This document shows positions 21,917 to 32,421 of a stretch of DNA of 64,000 nt, piece after piece. Where the stretch lies: positions 3,720,001 through 3,784,000 of the forward strand of contig JAEVHH010000004.1 in assembly GCA_017607445.1 (NCBI GenBank). Reading direction: 5' to 3'. The DNA comes from Histoplasma ohiense (taxonomy: Eukaryota > Ascomycota > Eurotiomycetes > Onygenales > Ajellomycetaceae). A program made the position numbers and the translations under genes. Within the stretch, counting starts at the first letter, position 1; the number at the start of each line of letters is the position of its first letter. The notes below the pieces were generated by a model, which saw only the letters and a list, made by a program, of their open reading frames with translations, had not been told where the DNA came from and ran no database searches.

Positions 21917-23644
21917 ATGTCGGACGGGACCTTGTTCAAGGCGGAGAAGGATTTCACAAAAGATGTCGATACCCTGATTCCGGAAGCACGGGAGCTGGCT
22001 AAGGTTTGCAGTTTCCTGACTCCTTGTGGAACGCATACACTAACACAAGCCGATACCTCTATCTAGACCGACCTCCAAGGCGCGATTGACAAGCTTTTAG
22101 CCCTCGAGAAACAAGCCAGACAGGCAAGTGCCTAACCATTTGTCAGAATTCCTTTTAGACTAATGCTTATACCGGAACTGTTCCTAGGCATCCGATCTAC
22201 CATCCACCTCGAGACTTCTTATTGCCATTGTTACCCTTTCCAAAGAGTCGGGTGATTGGAAACTGTTGAACGAGCAGGTCGTCTCTCTTTCGAAGAAACA
22301 TGGCCAACTCAAACAAGCTACAACGAAATTGATTCAGGCTGTAATGGGGTTCATTGATCAAACCCCGAATATGGAGGAGAAGATGACATTGATCGATACT
22401 TTAAGGACTGTCACGGAGGGCAAGGTTTGTTCACACTATCCAGGCTAGTTCAGCTGGGTTGTTACTAAGTTGCCCAATTATGTAGATTTTCGTCGAAGTG
22501 GAAAGAGCCCGAGTTACCCGTATGCTATCAGATATCAAGAAGTCGCAAGGCGACCTCGCCAGCGCTGTGGACATTCTTTGCGAGTTGCAAGTGGAAACAT
22601 TTGGGTCTATGACGCGGAGAGAAAAGACAGAGTTCATTCTGGAACAGGTTGCTCTCTGCATAGCTAAAGGGGACTGGATGCAGGCTGGGGTATTGAGCCG
22701 CAAAATTGGCACAAAATACTTTACACGGAAACCGAAGAAGACCCCAGAACAGATTGAGAGAGAACAAAAGGAGTTGGAGGAGCGGGAAAGAAACCGGAAG
22801 CCTGAAGACCCACCGATAGAGAAGGAAGAGGATGTGACAGATTTGAAGTTGAAATATTACGAGCAACAGATCATACTCGCAAACAACGAGGATAAATACC
22901 TCGACGTTTGCAAGCATTACCGACAGGTTCTTGATACCGAATCCGTAGAAGAAAATCCGGAACAGCTACGTGCGGTAAGTGTTTGACGGCACCTTTGACA
23001 AATACATATGTTCGTAACGGCTAATCACGCCACAGACTCTTCAACGTATCATATACTATGTTGTTCTTTCACCATATGACAACGAACAATCAGACCTCAT
23101 TCACCGTGTCCAAACTGATTCCCGAAACTCCCTTGTCCCTGTCGAAGCCCGTCTCCTCAAACTTTTCACGATGAACGAGTTAATGCGATGGCCCATGGTT
23201 GCCGAGCAATTTGGGCCCCACCTCTGCAGTACCGACGTCTTCGATGCTCAATCCCACCCATCAACCGACAACAAGGCGCATACCCGGTGGCAAGACCTGC
23301 GTAAGCGCGTTATTGAGCATAATATCCGCGTTGTTGCGAAATACTACTCGCGCATCCAAATGAGTCGACTCACAGAACTACTCGATTTAGGCGAGGAGGA
23401 AACCGAAAAGTACATCTCTGAGCTCGTCACGTCCAAGACCATCTATGCTAAGATAGACCGACCGGCTAGAATCGTGGGTTTCACCAAACCAATGGATGCG
23501 GATGATGTGTTAAATGGGTGGAGTAGCAGCATGAAGAGCCTGTTGGGCCTGCTTGAGCGCATCGACCATCTCATCACTAAGGAGGAGATGATGGCCCGGA
23601 TCCTTCCATCCAAGGCCGAGCGGACGACTCCTAAGGCTCGCTAG
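21917..23644 (+). CDS. RPN5: 26S proteasome regulatory subunit RPN5 (PSMD12)
   Basis: PCI-domain subunit of the 19S lid, which deubiquitinates and channels substrates. Five exons: 21917-22003, 22067-22123, 22188-22424, 22486-22974 and 23036-23644; 492 aa. Introns 1, 3 and 4 are GT-AG. Intron 2 (22124-22187) begins GCAAGT, a GC-AG intron, forced by the conserved join KQARQ-ASDLPSTSRLLIAIVTL. N-terminal helical repeats run to about residue 330. A charged linker (KKTPEQIEREQKELEERERNRK) is near 220-245. The PCI winged helix is at about 350-450 (RVVAKYYSRIQMSRLTELL, YAKIDRPARIVGF). The CSN2 gene, a COP9 paralogue of the lid, is also in the window. Confidence 0.95.
22124..22187 (+). other. GC-AG intron in RPN5
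   Basis: 64-bp intron with donor GCAAGT and acceptor CTAG. The only GT alternative nearby (GTGCCT, 4 nt downstream) would shift the frame and destroy the conserved ASDL segment. GC-AG introns are a known minority class spliced by the major spliceosome. Confidence 0.8.
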
Positions 23645-24078
23645 AAGGTCCCTCTACGCCTTTGTTTCTGTGGGTTTATTATCGTCATGTGTATGGTGAA
23701 CATTTGTTTTTGGCCATGCGTAAAACTGAATGTACAGTACAATAAAGTAGTACTTTCTCAAGATCTCACTCAAGTTGATGGATCGGAGTTATTATTTGTT
23801 TTGATCCGCACGGATTCGTAGACAGGAAGAAATAGTATTCGCAGTAGACATCCCACAGAAGCCCTTGACATATATGGGCCGTGTCTTCAGGCAACTATTC
23901 GTATTTCTAAGTCTAATATTAGCAGGTATATACATCGGTGCTTTTATGTCTATGTCTATGTAATTGCATCTTTTACTAGTCATTGTACACAAGTTAGTCC
24001 CCACTCTCAAAAGAAGAGAAAAAATCATGGAGGGTATTCCATAATACTGTACAATCCCACGTCAGAGAGTTACCATAT
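23645..24078. other. Convergent intergenic region
   Basis: Spacer between the 3' ends of RPN5 (plus) and the FSH-type hydrolase gene (minus). It has a CAATAAAG-type signal near 23740. Nothing else was seen. Confidence 0.6.
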
Positions 24079-24969
24079 CTAAAACGGCATCTCCATATCC
24101 TCCACGTTCTCTTCTATCAACCCATCCACAGTCTGTTTCTCCAAACACTCCCTAACAAAGTTAACCGCCCCATCCAAATACGGTCTTTGACTAGGCAAAA
24201 AATGCCCGCCAGGATGCCAAATCACCTTCCCTTCTTTCTCTGCATCCCCCGCGCAGGCACCAATCAACATCCTACTCCTGTCCTCCTCGACAATACCATC
24301 CAAACTACCCAGCACATGCAGCACTGGTGTCTGGATTCTCGGCCGGTCGTAAAAGGCTCGATACCGCGCACCCGGCGCAATGAAGCCAGAATAACATATG
24401 GCGAATTTAAAGGGTGGATGCGTCAGCTTGTCGAAAGAAGTAGGGAAAGGGATGCCGGTGACAGGGTCCCCAGCACTGGAGGAAGATATTGAGGATTCAT
24501 GATTTGCCATATCGGCAAAGTATTCAAAAGAGGCTTTGCGTCCCGGCTCGAGCAGACTCGCCACCATCGCCGCGAAAGCTGCTCCCTGTGAAAACCCAAT
24601 GACACCGTCGAAGGTGCCTTCGTCAGCCAAAACACGCGCAATCGTTTCAATGCCCTCATCTAGCCCTTGGTATTCGGGTGGGTTTGCTGTGTTGGAGCGC
24701 CTCCACCATGCGAAGCACTCAGGTTGGTCGGTATCATTAGCCTCTGCGCTTGGGGTAGAGAAGGGTTGGAAGTCTGGGATATCTGACGGAGAAAGGTGAA
24801 GGGGTCCCGTTGGGTACGAGAGGGAGACTGAATGGAAGGGGAAGGACTTTTTGAGGTGTTTTTCCAGCGCACGGGTTTTGGCATGGAATAAGGGTCCTGA
24901 TTGGGTGTAACCGTGAAGCATCAGGATTTTTAAAGGGGCTTTCGGGTGAGTAGGGGTTTGAGGGGCCAT
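24079..24969 (-). CDS. FSH1-family serine hydrolase
   Basis: Alpha/beta hydrolase of the fungal FSH/OVCA2 family, probably a cytosolic carboxylesterase. Single exon, 296 aa. The triad is visible: S127 in the nucleophile elbow GFSQG, D224 in VLGSLDGIV and H256 in HPGGHFLP. The N terminus ILMLHGYTQSG supplies the oxyanion-hole region. An acidic and serine-rich insert lies at about residues 155-180. FSH homologues occur alone or in secondary-metabolite clusters; no such cluster is visible here. The natural substrate is unknown. Confidence 0.92.
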   Translation of the reverse strand: MAPQTPTHPKAPLKILMLHGYTQSGPLFHAKTRALEKHLKKSFPFHSVSLSYPTGPLHLSPSDIPDFQPFSTPSAEANDTDQPECFAWWRRSNTANPPEYQGLDEGIETIARVLADEGTFDGVIGFSQGAAFAAMVASLLEPGRKASFEYFADMANHESSISSSSAGDPVTGIPFPTSFDKLTHPPFKFAICYSGFIAPGARYRAFYDRPRIQTPVLHVLGSLDGIVEEDRSRMLIGACAGDAEKEGKVIWHPGGHFLPSQRPYLDGAVNFVRECLEKQTVDGLIEENVEDMEMPF

Positions 24970-25460
24970 GGTGATCGCGGTGGATGCAAGGCGTTCGCTG
25001 GTATTTGGTATGTTTGTCAGAGAGCGAATGTGTTTGGCGGCATAACTAAATATACCACGGCATCAATTGTATGTACTGTACATGTATATGGGGTTTCGAA
25101 TGAAACCTAAACGTCAGTCCACGGAATCAAAATTCAATGGGCTTCAAGGAGGCAAATTGCCGTCCTAATGCACGTATTAGATACTAGAGACGGTTGACAT
25201 TTTGAGATTGAGATAACTAACTATTTAGTGGTTGAATGAGTTAGCGACTGAAGTTCTAGAATAAATATTACCAAACCCGCTCCGTATATTTATAACTCAC
25301 CAACAGCTAAAATCTTACAGCTAAAGAATACCAGCTAGGATTGACAGGTTAATACTGTTTGCTGGACAAATAAATGAAAAACTAAAAATCCGACGTGCCG
25401 ACGCTCATAGGTCTACAGAGTAGACATCCGTCACTCAGAGAGTGAGGCTTTTTAACAACA
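24970..25460. other. Divergent promoter region
   Basis: About 490 bp between the FSH-type hydrolase (minus) and the 707-aa protein gene (plus). AT-rich with no recognised motif. Confidence 0.6.
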
Positions 25461-27933
25461 ATGCGTCTGTTTACGCCTTCCTGGGCAAGAAGGGTATACA
25501 AACCCACCATTATCTGTCGTCTAGCATTGATCGGCTCTGTTTGCCAGCTTCGGCCAGCTTTTTCCCTGTTTCCTGCCGCCCATGCCCATCACACTAGCAC
25601 AGGTCCCAAAGCTTCACTTGACAATCTTCCCAAAAAAGCTGGAACCTCCATGCTCGCCGACGTACAGCAATTGTTTGAACGCCTACCCACGTCTGTAAGG
25701 TGGTCAGAAATGGAACCGGACCCGAAGTTCGGCGATGACCTAGATCCATCTGATCCTTTGATGCCCTACTTGGGGATATTGTTGATCGGTACGGGGACTT
25801 TCACTTCACATACATGTTCCCAGTTTTAGTAGATGGGGAGAGATCCGAGATGTTTTGCAAGTTTACATCTGGGACGTATATATGATTGTTATATATTGGG
25901 CTTCATGGTATTGGTGCTATTGTTTCATATGACACAAATTCCCGTTGTGCCCTACAAGGACTTGGGCATGGGCGTTGAGAACTGCTCCCTAATGTGAGCA
26001 AAATCGTACTTACTTACCAGTTTAAATAGTTGACCGCCTAATCCCCCCGAAAACTCTTATGCATTTCTTTGAATTTGCCGGTCGTGGAACGCTGCCCAAT
26101 GGCAAAAAAACTAAGTTACCTGTCGTTTCCTCCGACGAAATAGAATTAATAGTCTCCCCTTACAATGAATGGGCCCTTCCGCCCCATAACAAAATCACAT
26201 ACCCTGCCGACCAAAAGTTGATGACCAGGCTCGGTTCAGATGAAGACGCAGGACGCCTCACTATAGTAGAGAAGCCTGTGCATGCAATGAAGATCAGGTT
26301 ATGGGAAGGAATTGCCCCCATATCGGAACACCAATGGCGACAAAAAGGGCTGGATAAAGCGGAAAACTTCGACTATGCGTGCCAATATATCGAAACTGTC
26401 ATTTCCACGTTTGATTATCTCAATGTACCTCTACATGTTTCGCACATGCGGGAAACCTTCAATTATATGTATGAGCACCTGTCAGAGTTTGACGAGGCGT
26501 TGAATAACATCCGTCGACGGGATGGAAAGGAGCCAAATGTTGACATGGCCGGGTTGTGGGCGGATTTTATCCGTGCTAAATACCAAGTCATGACAGACCG
26601 TGCATACAGCTGGACCATATCTCACATCGATGCCTTGCGAGAGCCTCTGCTAAATGAAATCAAAGCTTGGGGGGCTTTGTTAGACGACAAAATAAGCCCA
26701 GAGCAGTTGGTTCTAGTAGAGAAACTGCGTAAACTCTCTGGACTTGTTGCGGAGGCGGAATATACCATCTATCTGTCAACGGATGGGTATAAGGGGGGCT
26801 CTGACCTGTCCCCAGAAGAAGAACCGAATGACAGGCAGAGCCCTACGTTGGAGAAACGGCGTACGGCATATGTTCAATCGTTTGAATATTTCCAATATAT
26901 TGAAAAATTAAAGGAGGAGATAATAGCAGACCTGCAACGGAGTCCCGAAGAAACACCAGCAACCGAAAACGGTTTGCTCAAGACCATTGAGACTCAAATC
27001 CGAATACAAAAAAATATTCAAGCTCGAAGGGATCCGGTGCCAGAACCCAGTGCACCAGTAGCATGGATCTCTGATATCACAAATCGTATACGAGATCTTA
27101 AGGAATCAGGACAACCACCGATGACAGATATCGGGTATGCCATTTACAGGCTCAGCTACGGTCGAAACGCAGACGATAAAAGTGAATGGGACGATCTAAA
27201 GAAGATCATAGAGAAGGACTTAGCCTCTTGGGGTGACGGCATCAATGGTGTCGAGGACATTAAGCCATTCCTAAAAGTGAAATGGTTTGATGGGCGCGAG
27301 CTTGGGCTTGCGGAAGATGATATCGATGGTGCAAAGGGGTATGTTACCAAATGAACCAGAAAAGAAGATGATACATGCATGCATAAATATCACTGTTTGG
27401 TAGACGGAATGCATTCACCCCCCGCTAACAATTTCTCCCGAAACAGTCACTTCACCACGTACCTCGACACCATTACCCCGTCAAATGGTATCTACCAAGA
27501 CGCAATCCTCATCCTGGACTCCGCCAGCTTGGCATCGTACTCCAAGCCCACCACCGACGATATCGATGACAGTGAAGACCACCACCTCCTGGTCGTCGAC
27601 CCCAAGTACGACCCGGATGAGGGCATCGAGCGGCCTGAAGAATCCCCCGGCTATGCCGGTTCCATGCGCATCCTGACACGACTAGTATGGAGTGAGCTAT
27701 TCGCACTGACGTATAATAATGTAATGTGGTTAGAGGATATGTGGCCGTTGGCAATGGGGCATCCGGAGCAGGTGTATGTGGGGCAGACGGCCCCGGAATT
27801 GCTGAGCCGGTGGGCGAAAGCCAGGATAGCCGGCGATAGCATGTTGAAGGCGCGTTTTGAAACGGAGTGTAAGCAGAGAGGCGAAGAAGAGGTGGCTGCG
27901 TGGAACAAAAAGAGGAGAGAGAAGGAGTTGTGA
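25461..27933 (+). CDS. Uncharacterised protein, 707 aa (hand-spliced)
   Basis: No family recognised. Three exons: 25461-25788, 26030-27338 and 27447-27933. Intron 1 (25789-26029, 241 bp) has donor GTACGG and acceptor TAG. Intron 2 (27339-27446) has donor GTATGT, branch GCTAAC and acceptor CAG. Together they give one frame. The first 50 residues are basic then hydrophobic (IICRLALIGSVCQLRPAFSLF), which could be a mitochondrial presequence or a signal/anchor; neither is certain. A short second hydrophobic segment (YLGILLIV) is at about 102-110. The middle (about 110-540) is charged and largely helical, with aromatic residues (WLLNEIKAWG-like stretches). The C terminus is Lys/Glu-rich. Intron 2 is well supported; intron 1 is plausible and could hide an extra small exon. 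Confidence 0.6.
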
Positions 27934-29022
27934 TTTTTGGAATTTAGAGTTGGGAGTGGGGGTTGGGATGAGGTGCTTTTGATAGTATCTTTTGAATTAG
28001 AGCAGTGGTTATGGCTTAAATTACCTCTTCTCTGATTAGACTTGTATGTACATACAATATGAGAGCTTTTATCTTCAGGGCTAGAATGGGAAGTGACCTA
28101 TGCAATACGATATACATATAGTACCCCCGGAATGTAAAGGGGTGCATTCCGGCGCACTAATCCAGCGGTTTACCAACTACAGCCTGAAAATTAACAATCA
28201 TGGACAATCGTAATAACAAGGAATAAAGCCTGATGAATTTCATGTTCAAAAATAGTGTACAGGCAACGGACAATGCACCGCTTATCAGGACAGGTGGTGA
28301 GGAGGAGCATAACCGTCTCATCGGCTAAACAAAGTATATTTAGAAACCATGCCCATTTCACCTTGATTTCCTTTTACACTTGAATATTCCGAAGTTTGTG
28401 CAAATTAGCCAGTGTTGCAATTAAAAGGTAAAGCACGGAAATTTCGGGACCGACTTGTCACGGCCTCCTTTTTGGGGTTGTTTTCCACCGACATTTTGTC
28501 CGATGTAGAACAAGTAGCGCAATAGAGCATGATAAACAGTGTTGGATTGTGGGGTACCTGGCAGGCCTGTTCCTTGTTTCCTTTTTTTTTTCCCCTTGCG
28601 ACTTCGGTGTATAATCGCAAATGAAGGATGAACGCAAATAAAAGTGGATGCAGCGAAGCAAATCATCTCTTTCTTTTTGTTTGCTCTTTTTCTTTGCACA
28701 TTAGTATATATATGTTCAGAAAAGGGAGAAACGAAATATTGCAAATTCCGGCCCCTATTTGCCGATCATACATTCAATGGGGACGAATAACAGGTTAAGT
28801 TAACTTGAGAGGAATGAGGAGAGCAGCACCAAACGACGAAGCCAAACGAGGAAAATAAGACGATCACATGAAGAATATGTGAGAAGAATTTAAAAAACGC
28901 CTTTCGATTTTTAAAATCCCTTTTTAATTTTTGAGAAGTTGTTTTGTGATAATTAAACAAATAGAAGCAATCGTCATCATTCAAACAAAAAAAAAACAAA
29001 AAAACAAAGCAAATTGCCCCCT
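27934..29022. other. Convergent intergenic region
   Basis: About 1.1 kb between the 707-aa protein gene and RPS27, both ending here. The part next to RPS27 (28640-29010) is A/T-rich with A-tracts. Overlapping minus frames at 28405-28744 are low-complexity. No gene is supported. Confidence 0.6.
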
Positions 29023-29543
29023 TTACTTTCTCCGGAAAGAGCAGCCCTCGGTCAATCTAGCCTTTCCTCCAGTGGGTTGGCAAAGGACGGTGGAGCAGCC
29101 AGCGCAGATGACGACGGTTTGGGCGTGTGAGAAGACAGTGGTGATCGCGAAGCAGCCGGGACACTTGACATCCATGAAGAAGGATCGGGGCGCAGGCACA
29201 AGAGTCTAGTGTAGTTATATCGCAAGTTAGTTGGTTTCGCTATTTGGTAGACATTTCGATATCGCCTAGTTTCCGCTGGAATGTCGATAGAGATGGTGTT
29301 CTCTGGAGCATACCTTCAGCTTGTGCTTGCGGGCCTCGGCCTGGGGAGTAGGGTTGAGGAGATCGACCGCGAGAACCTATTCGATGAAAGAAGGATGTAT
29401 TAGTATCGGGGTCTCTTTCAAGAGAAATTAAAAACGGAAATGATATTTTATTTTATTTTATTTTTTTGAAGTGGGACGGAGGGGTCCGCTATCATATCCA
29501 TCCGCATCCATAGCTATCACACGAGCAAACGGAAGCTTACCAT
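29023..29543 (-). CDS. RPS27: 40S ribosomal protein S27 (eS27)
   Basis: Zinc-binding small-subunit ribosomal protein. Three coding exons: 29543-29541 (the ATG only), 29376-29314 and 29205-29023. The introns are 29540-29377 (GTAAGC) and 29313-29206 (GTATGC, CTAAC, TAG). The protein is 82 aa, the usual length. The zinc ribbon is C37-x2-C40 and C56-x2-C59 (VKCPGC and ICAGC), followed by STVLCQPTGGKARLTEGCSF. Exon 2 begins VLAVDLLNP with no ATG. The ATG immediately before a strong donor at 29540 completes the expected MVLAVDLLNP start. Splitting the gene directly after the start codon is seen in other ribosomal protein genes and can link translation to splicing. Confidence 0.95.
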
Positions 29544-30254
29544 CTTGATGGCTTGGAGATGTTGTCGATGCTATGACCTGTAGGATGAACTTGTCGAGAT
29601 GGACAGTCGGAGAGCAGCAAGGTCAGAGGGTCGATGAACAGGATCTCGAGGGCGGCGATGGAGCAAGAGAAGAATCGTCGATGGATGGATGACTTACTCC
29701 TCCGCAGCGGCCAAAATGGGCGATTGTGCACTCGCTTAGCTGGCCGTGTTGGGCTAGCGCGTTACCAGATGAGTCAGCCAAGCTTATTTTCAGCCGCATT
29801 ATCAACGACATCAAGATAAAAGCTTCAAGAGAGACACGGACAGACAGACAGACGAAGATACTGGTAAACAAAATCATTGTTTGGTAACCGCGAGTTTGAT
29901 GTGCGCCAAATACGTTGAGACTGGTGGCTGTCGTTGGATATTACATCACCGTGGCTTTCTTTAAAGCTGCTTGGATACGGCATGCGCTCTTGTCAGCTAA
30001 CAAGCAGGACATCAGAGAGAAGCGGGTGAATATTTAACTCCTGTGGAGATGGCTACAGCCAGATACGGGATGTTTTATGCATATAAATACCCAGGAGATT
30101 TTCTGTGGGTTCTTGATTCCTTGTCTTCCCTTACATACTCTGGACATACTAGAACCGGACCTCCATCATCAACCCACAAGCTCATCTCCCCATCCTGTCC
30201 CATCAAACCCCCTTTTTGAAAACCCCAATCACCTTACACATACTCTCTACAACC
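29544..30254. other. Divergent promoter region
   Basis: About 710 bp between RPS27 (minus) and the proline-rich protein gene (plus). It holds the RPS27 promoter and 5' leader. No repeat was recognised. Confidence 0.6.
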
Positions 30255-30920
30255 ATGGCCTGGGGCACCTTCCCATCCGGCCAGGAGACTACCTGGGGCC
30301 CTCCAAACGGTGGCATCCCCCCGGACATCATGCAACCACCGCCCGCAGCAGGCTATGTAATCGCCAGAGATGAGCTCGACCAACCCATTTTCGAACCCAG
30401 ATGGGCTTCGGTGCCCACCACAACATTCACATATACCCACAGCGGCAGAGTCGTCGGGAACCCGACAAACCCCTTCATCGCCCTACCGCGTGGGCCCACC
30501 CCACCAGGCCAATCCCAGGGACCACCTTACCTATTTCTCCCACAGCAGCAGATTGCCAGTCAATTTCCACACTTGACACCTGCTCCTGCACCTGCTGCTG
30601 GTCCTGGTCCTGGTCCATCCACCGCACCCGGTGGCCCATCCGCACCTACTCCCGCAGGTCCTCGCCAGCCCGAGGCTTCTACAGCAACACCCTGCGTAGG
30701 ACCCGCCGCTCCATCGCAGACCCAGGCTCCCACAACTGTCCATTTCGTCGGTGCCGGAGCCTTCCCAGGCATGCCCCCGCCACAAATGGTATACGCTGTC
30801 CCGGGGATGGAGATTTTCACCACCCTCGATGCACAGGGGAATCTGCAAGTTTCTCTGCCAGGACCCCACTCGGCCGCGAACCTGCCGCAGGGGTTTTTGC
30901 ACCTGGCGCGGCCGCCGTAA
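30255..30920 (+). CDS. Proline-rich low-complexity protein
   Basis: Single exon, 221 aa; no family recognised. The N-terminal 80 residues are the most structured-looking part (TTWGPPNGGIPPDIMQPPP, YVIARDELDQPIFEP). The middle is Pro/Ala/Gly-rich (about residues 85-155, with alternating PAP and GPGPG). The end carries short motifs such as VHFVGAGAFPGMPPPQMVY. No signal peptide or membrane helix is seen. A second frame is open through part of this region, as expected from the GC-rich repeats. The start is the ATG at 30255 in an ACCATGG-like context. It is probably a disordered protein and the coding call is moderate. Confidence 0.6.
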   Translation: MAWGTFPSGQETTWGPPNGGIPPDIMQPPPAAGYVIARDELDQPIFEPRWASVPTTTFTYTHSGRVVGNPTNPFIALPRGPTPPGQSQGPPYLFLPQQQIASQFPHLTPAPAPAAGPGPGPSTAPGGPSAPTPAGPRQPEASTATPCVGPAAPSQTQAPTTVHFVGAGAFPGMPPPQMVYAVPGMEIFTTLDAQGNLQVSLPGPHSAANLPQGFLHLARPP

Positions 30921-32421
30921 GCTGTAAACTGTAAACTGTAAACTGAGTGGGAGGCTGGCATTTAGGCGCCCCGTGTAAAAAATGCTGTTGGTTGACGGGG
31001 GTGGTGGGATGTTGGATGTTGTTGTTACGTTCTCCCTTGCATCTGCAATCTGCATCTGTGTCTGTTTCTTGGTTTTGAATTTGTTTCTTTTTTCTCTCTT
31101 TTTTTTTTTTTTTTGCACCTTGCTAGGCAATCTGGCTTTGTCGTTTGACCACTCCTTTACAAGTTATCATCGGTTTTTGTTTAGTTATGTATCTTCGTCG
31201 CTGAGTAACAAGCGCCAGCGGCAGATGGAAGTACTGTACATGTACATGTATAGTACATCCAAGGATGTTCATAAATAAAAATTTCCCCCTAGCCACCAAC
31301 CAGTTTTAACTTAAACCCCCCGTTCGTTATTTGTCTTTTCTTCATGTTGTTTCTTCAGTTTTACCAATACACCCACACCCACCCGCCAGCGGATTATATT
31401 TTTCCTTTCTGTTTTAGACGATCTTACGTTCCAATACAGCCAGCAAGCAGCACGAAGGAAAGAAGGCTTGAAAAAAGATGCAAAAACGGAGGTATGGAAA
31501 TGTGCTGTACATATATGTAGGGAGAATTCAACAAAAGTACCCTAAGACAGGAACATCAAGATGCAGTGTGTCTTTGTAAATCAATGGAGGGATGGAGGGA
31601 TGGAGGGATGGAGGAAGAATGATCCCCAAGTAATAAATCACAAGATTTCACAAAAGTTATGAAACACAAAGAGGATTGATTGATTAGCTGAAGAAATACA
31701 GGAAGGAAAATCCTAACCTTGAAAAGACCTAGTTAGAAGAATGAAGAACGTTAGAACATAGATGGAATAACCTACTACCTCAACCGTAATAGCAAGTCGT
31801 ACCTCTTACAGAGTAAGAAGTGATATCAATCATAACAATGATAATAATTAACAAGACAAAAAAATTAAAAGGGGTTTAATTAAAAGAAGAAAAACAAATA
31901 AAATACAAACCAGCACCGGACGCCCCCGTAAAATGCAGTTAGCAAGAGTTGACACATCCCGACCCATTAATTATTCTATAACCGTGGGAAGAAAGGGAGG
32001 GGAAAAAAAAAAAAAAAGAAAGAAAGAAAACAGAAGAAAATACACACGTACGTGCATGCGCATGTACTGTATATTCATAGGAAGAAGAGAACTCCGCGCT
32101 TCATTGAAACGATACCAACCATAAAACCCCTCGCCGCTCAGAAAACTTGCTCGCGGACCCTCTGCACCACTACTCTCTGGTAAACAACCAACATGATTAT
32201 TTTTCTAATTTTTTTTTTCTTCTTTTCATTTGCATAAATCTTCCCCCAACTCTAACAGACCAGTCAATCGCTCTTCCTTGCCTTTCCGCCTCAAGCAGAA
32301 CATATTTTTGTTCTTTTGTCTTCTCATTTTGGCCAGGAGAGGCTGCTCGTCCACTATATATCGCGACCAAATCCCAGAGTCAGTGAATGCGCTCGTGCTC
32401 CCCCCCCAAGCCTGAACAGTT
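30921..32421. other. Convergent intergenic region
   Basis: 1.5 kb between the proline-rich protein gene (plus) and the phosphotransferase gene (minus). It has T-rich and A-rich tracts (31093-31114; 32006-32021) and an octamer tandem repeat at 31584-31615. No coding signal was recognised. Confidence 0.6.
31584..31615 (+). repeat. ATGGAGGG tandem repeat
   Basis: Four copies of an 8-bp unit, the last with one change. A simple microsatellite in the intergenic region. Confidence 0.85.
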
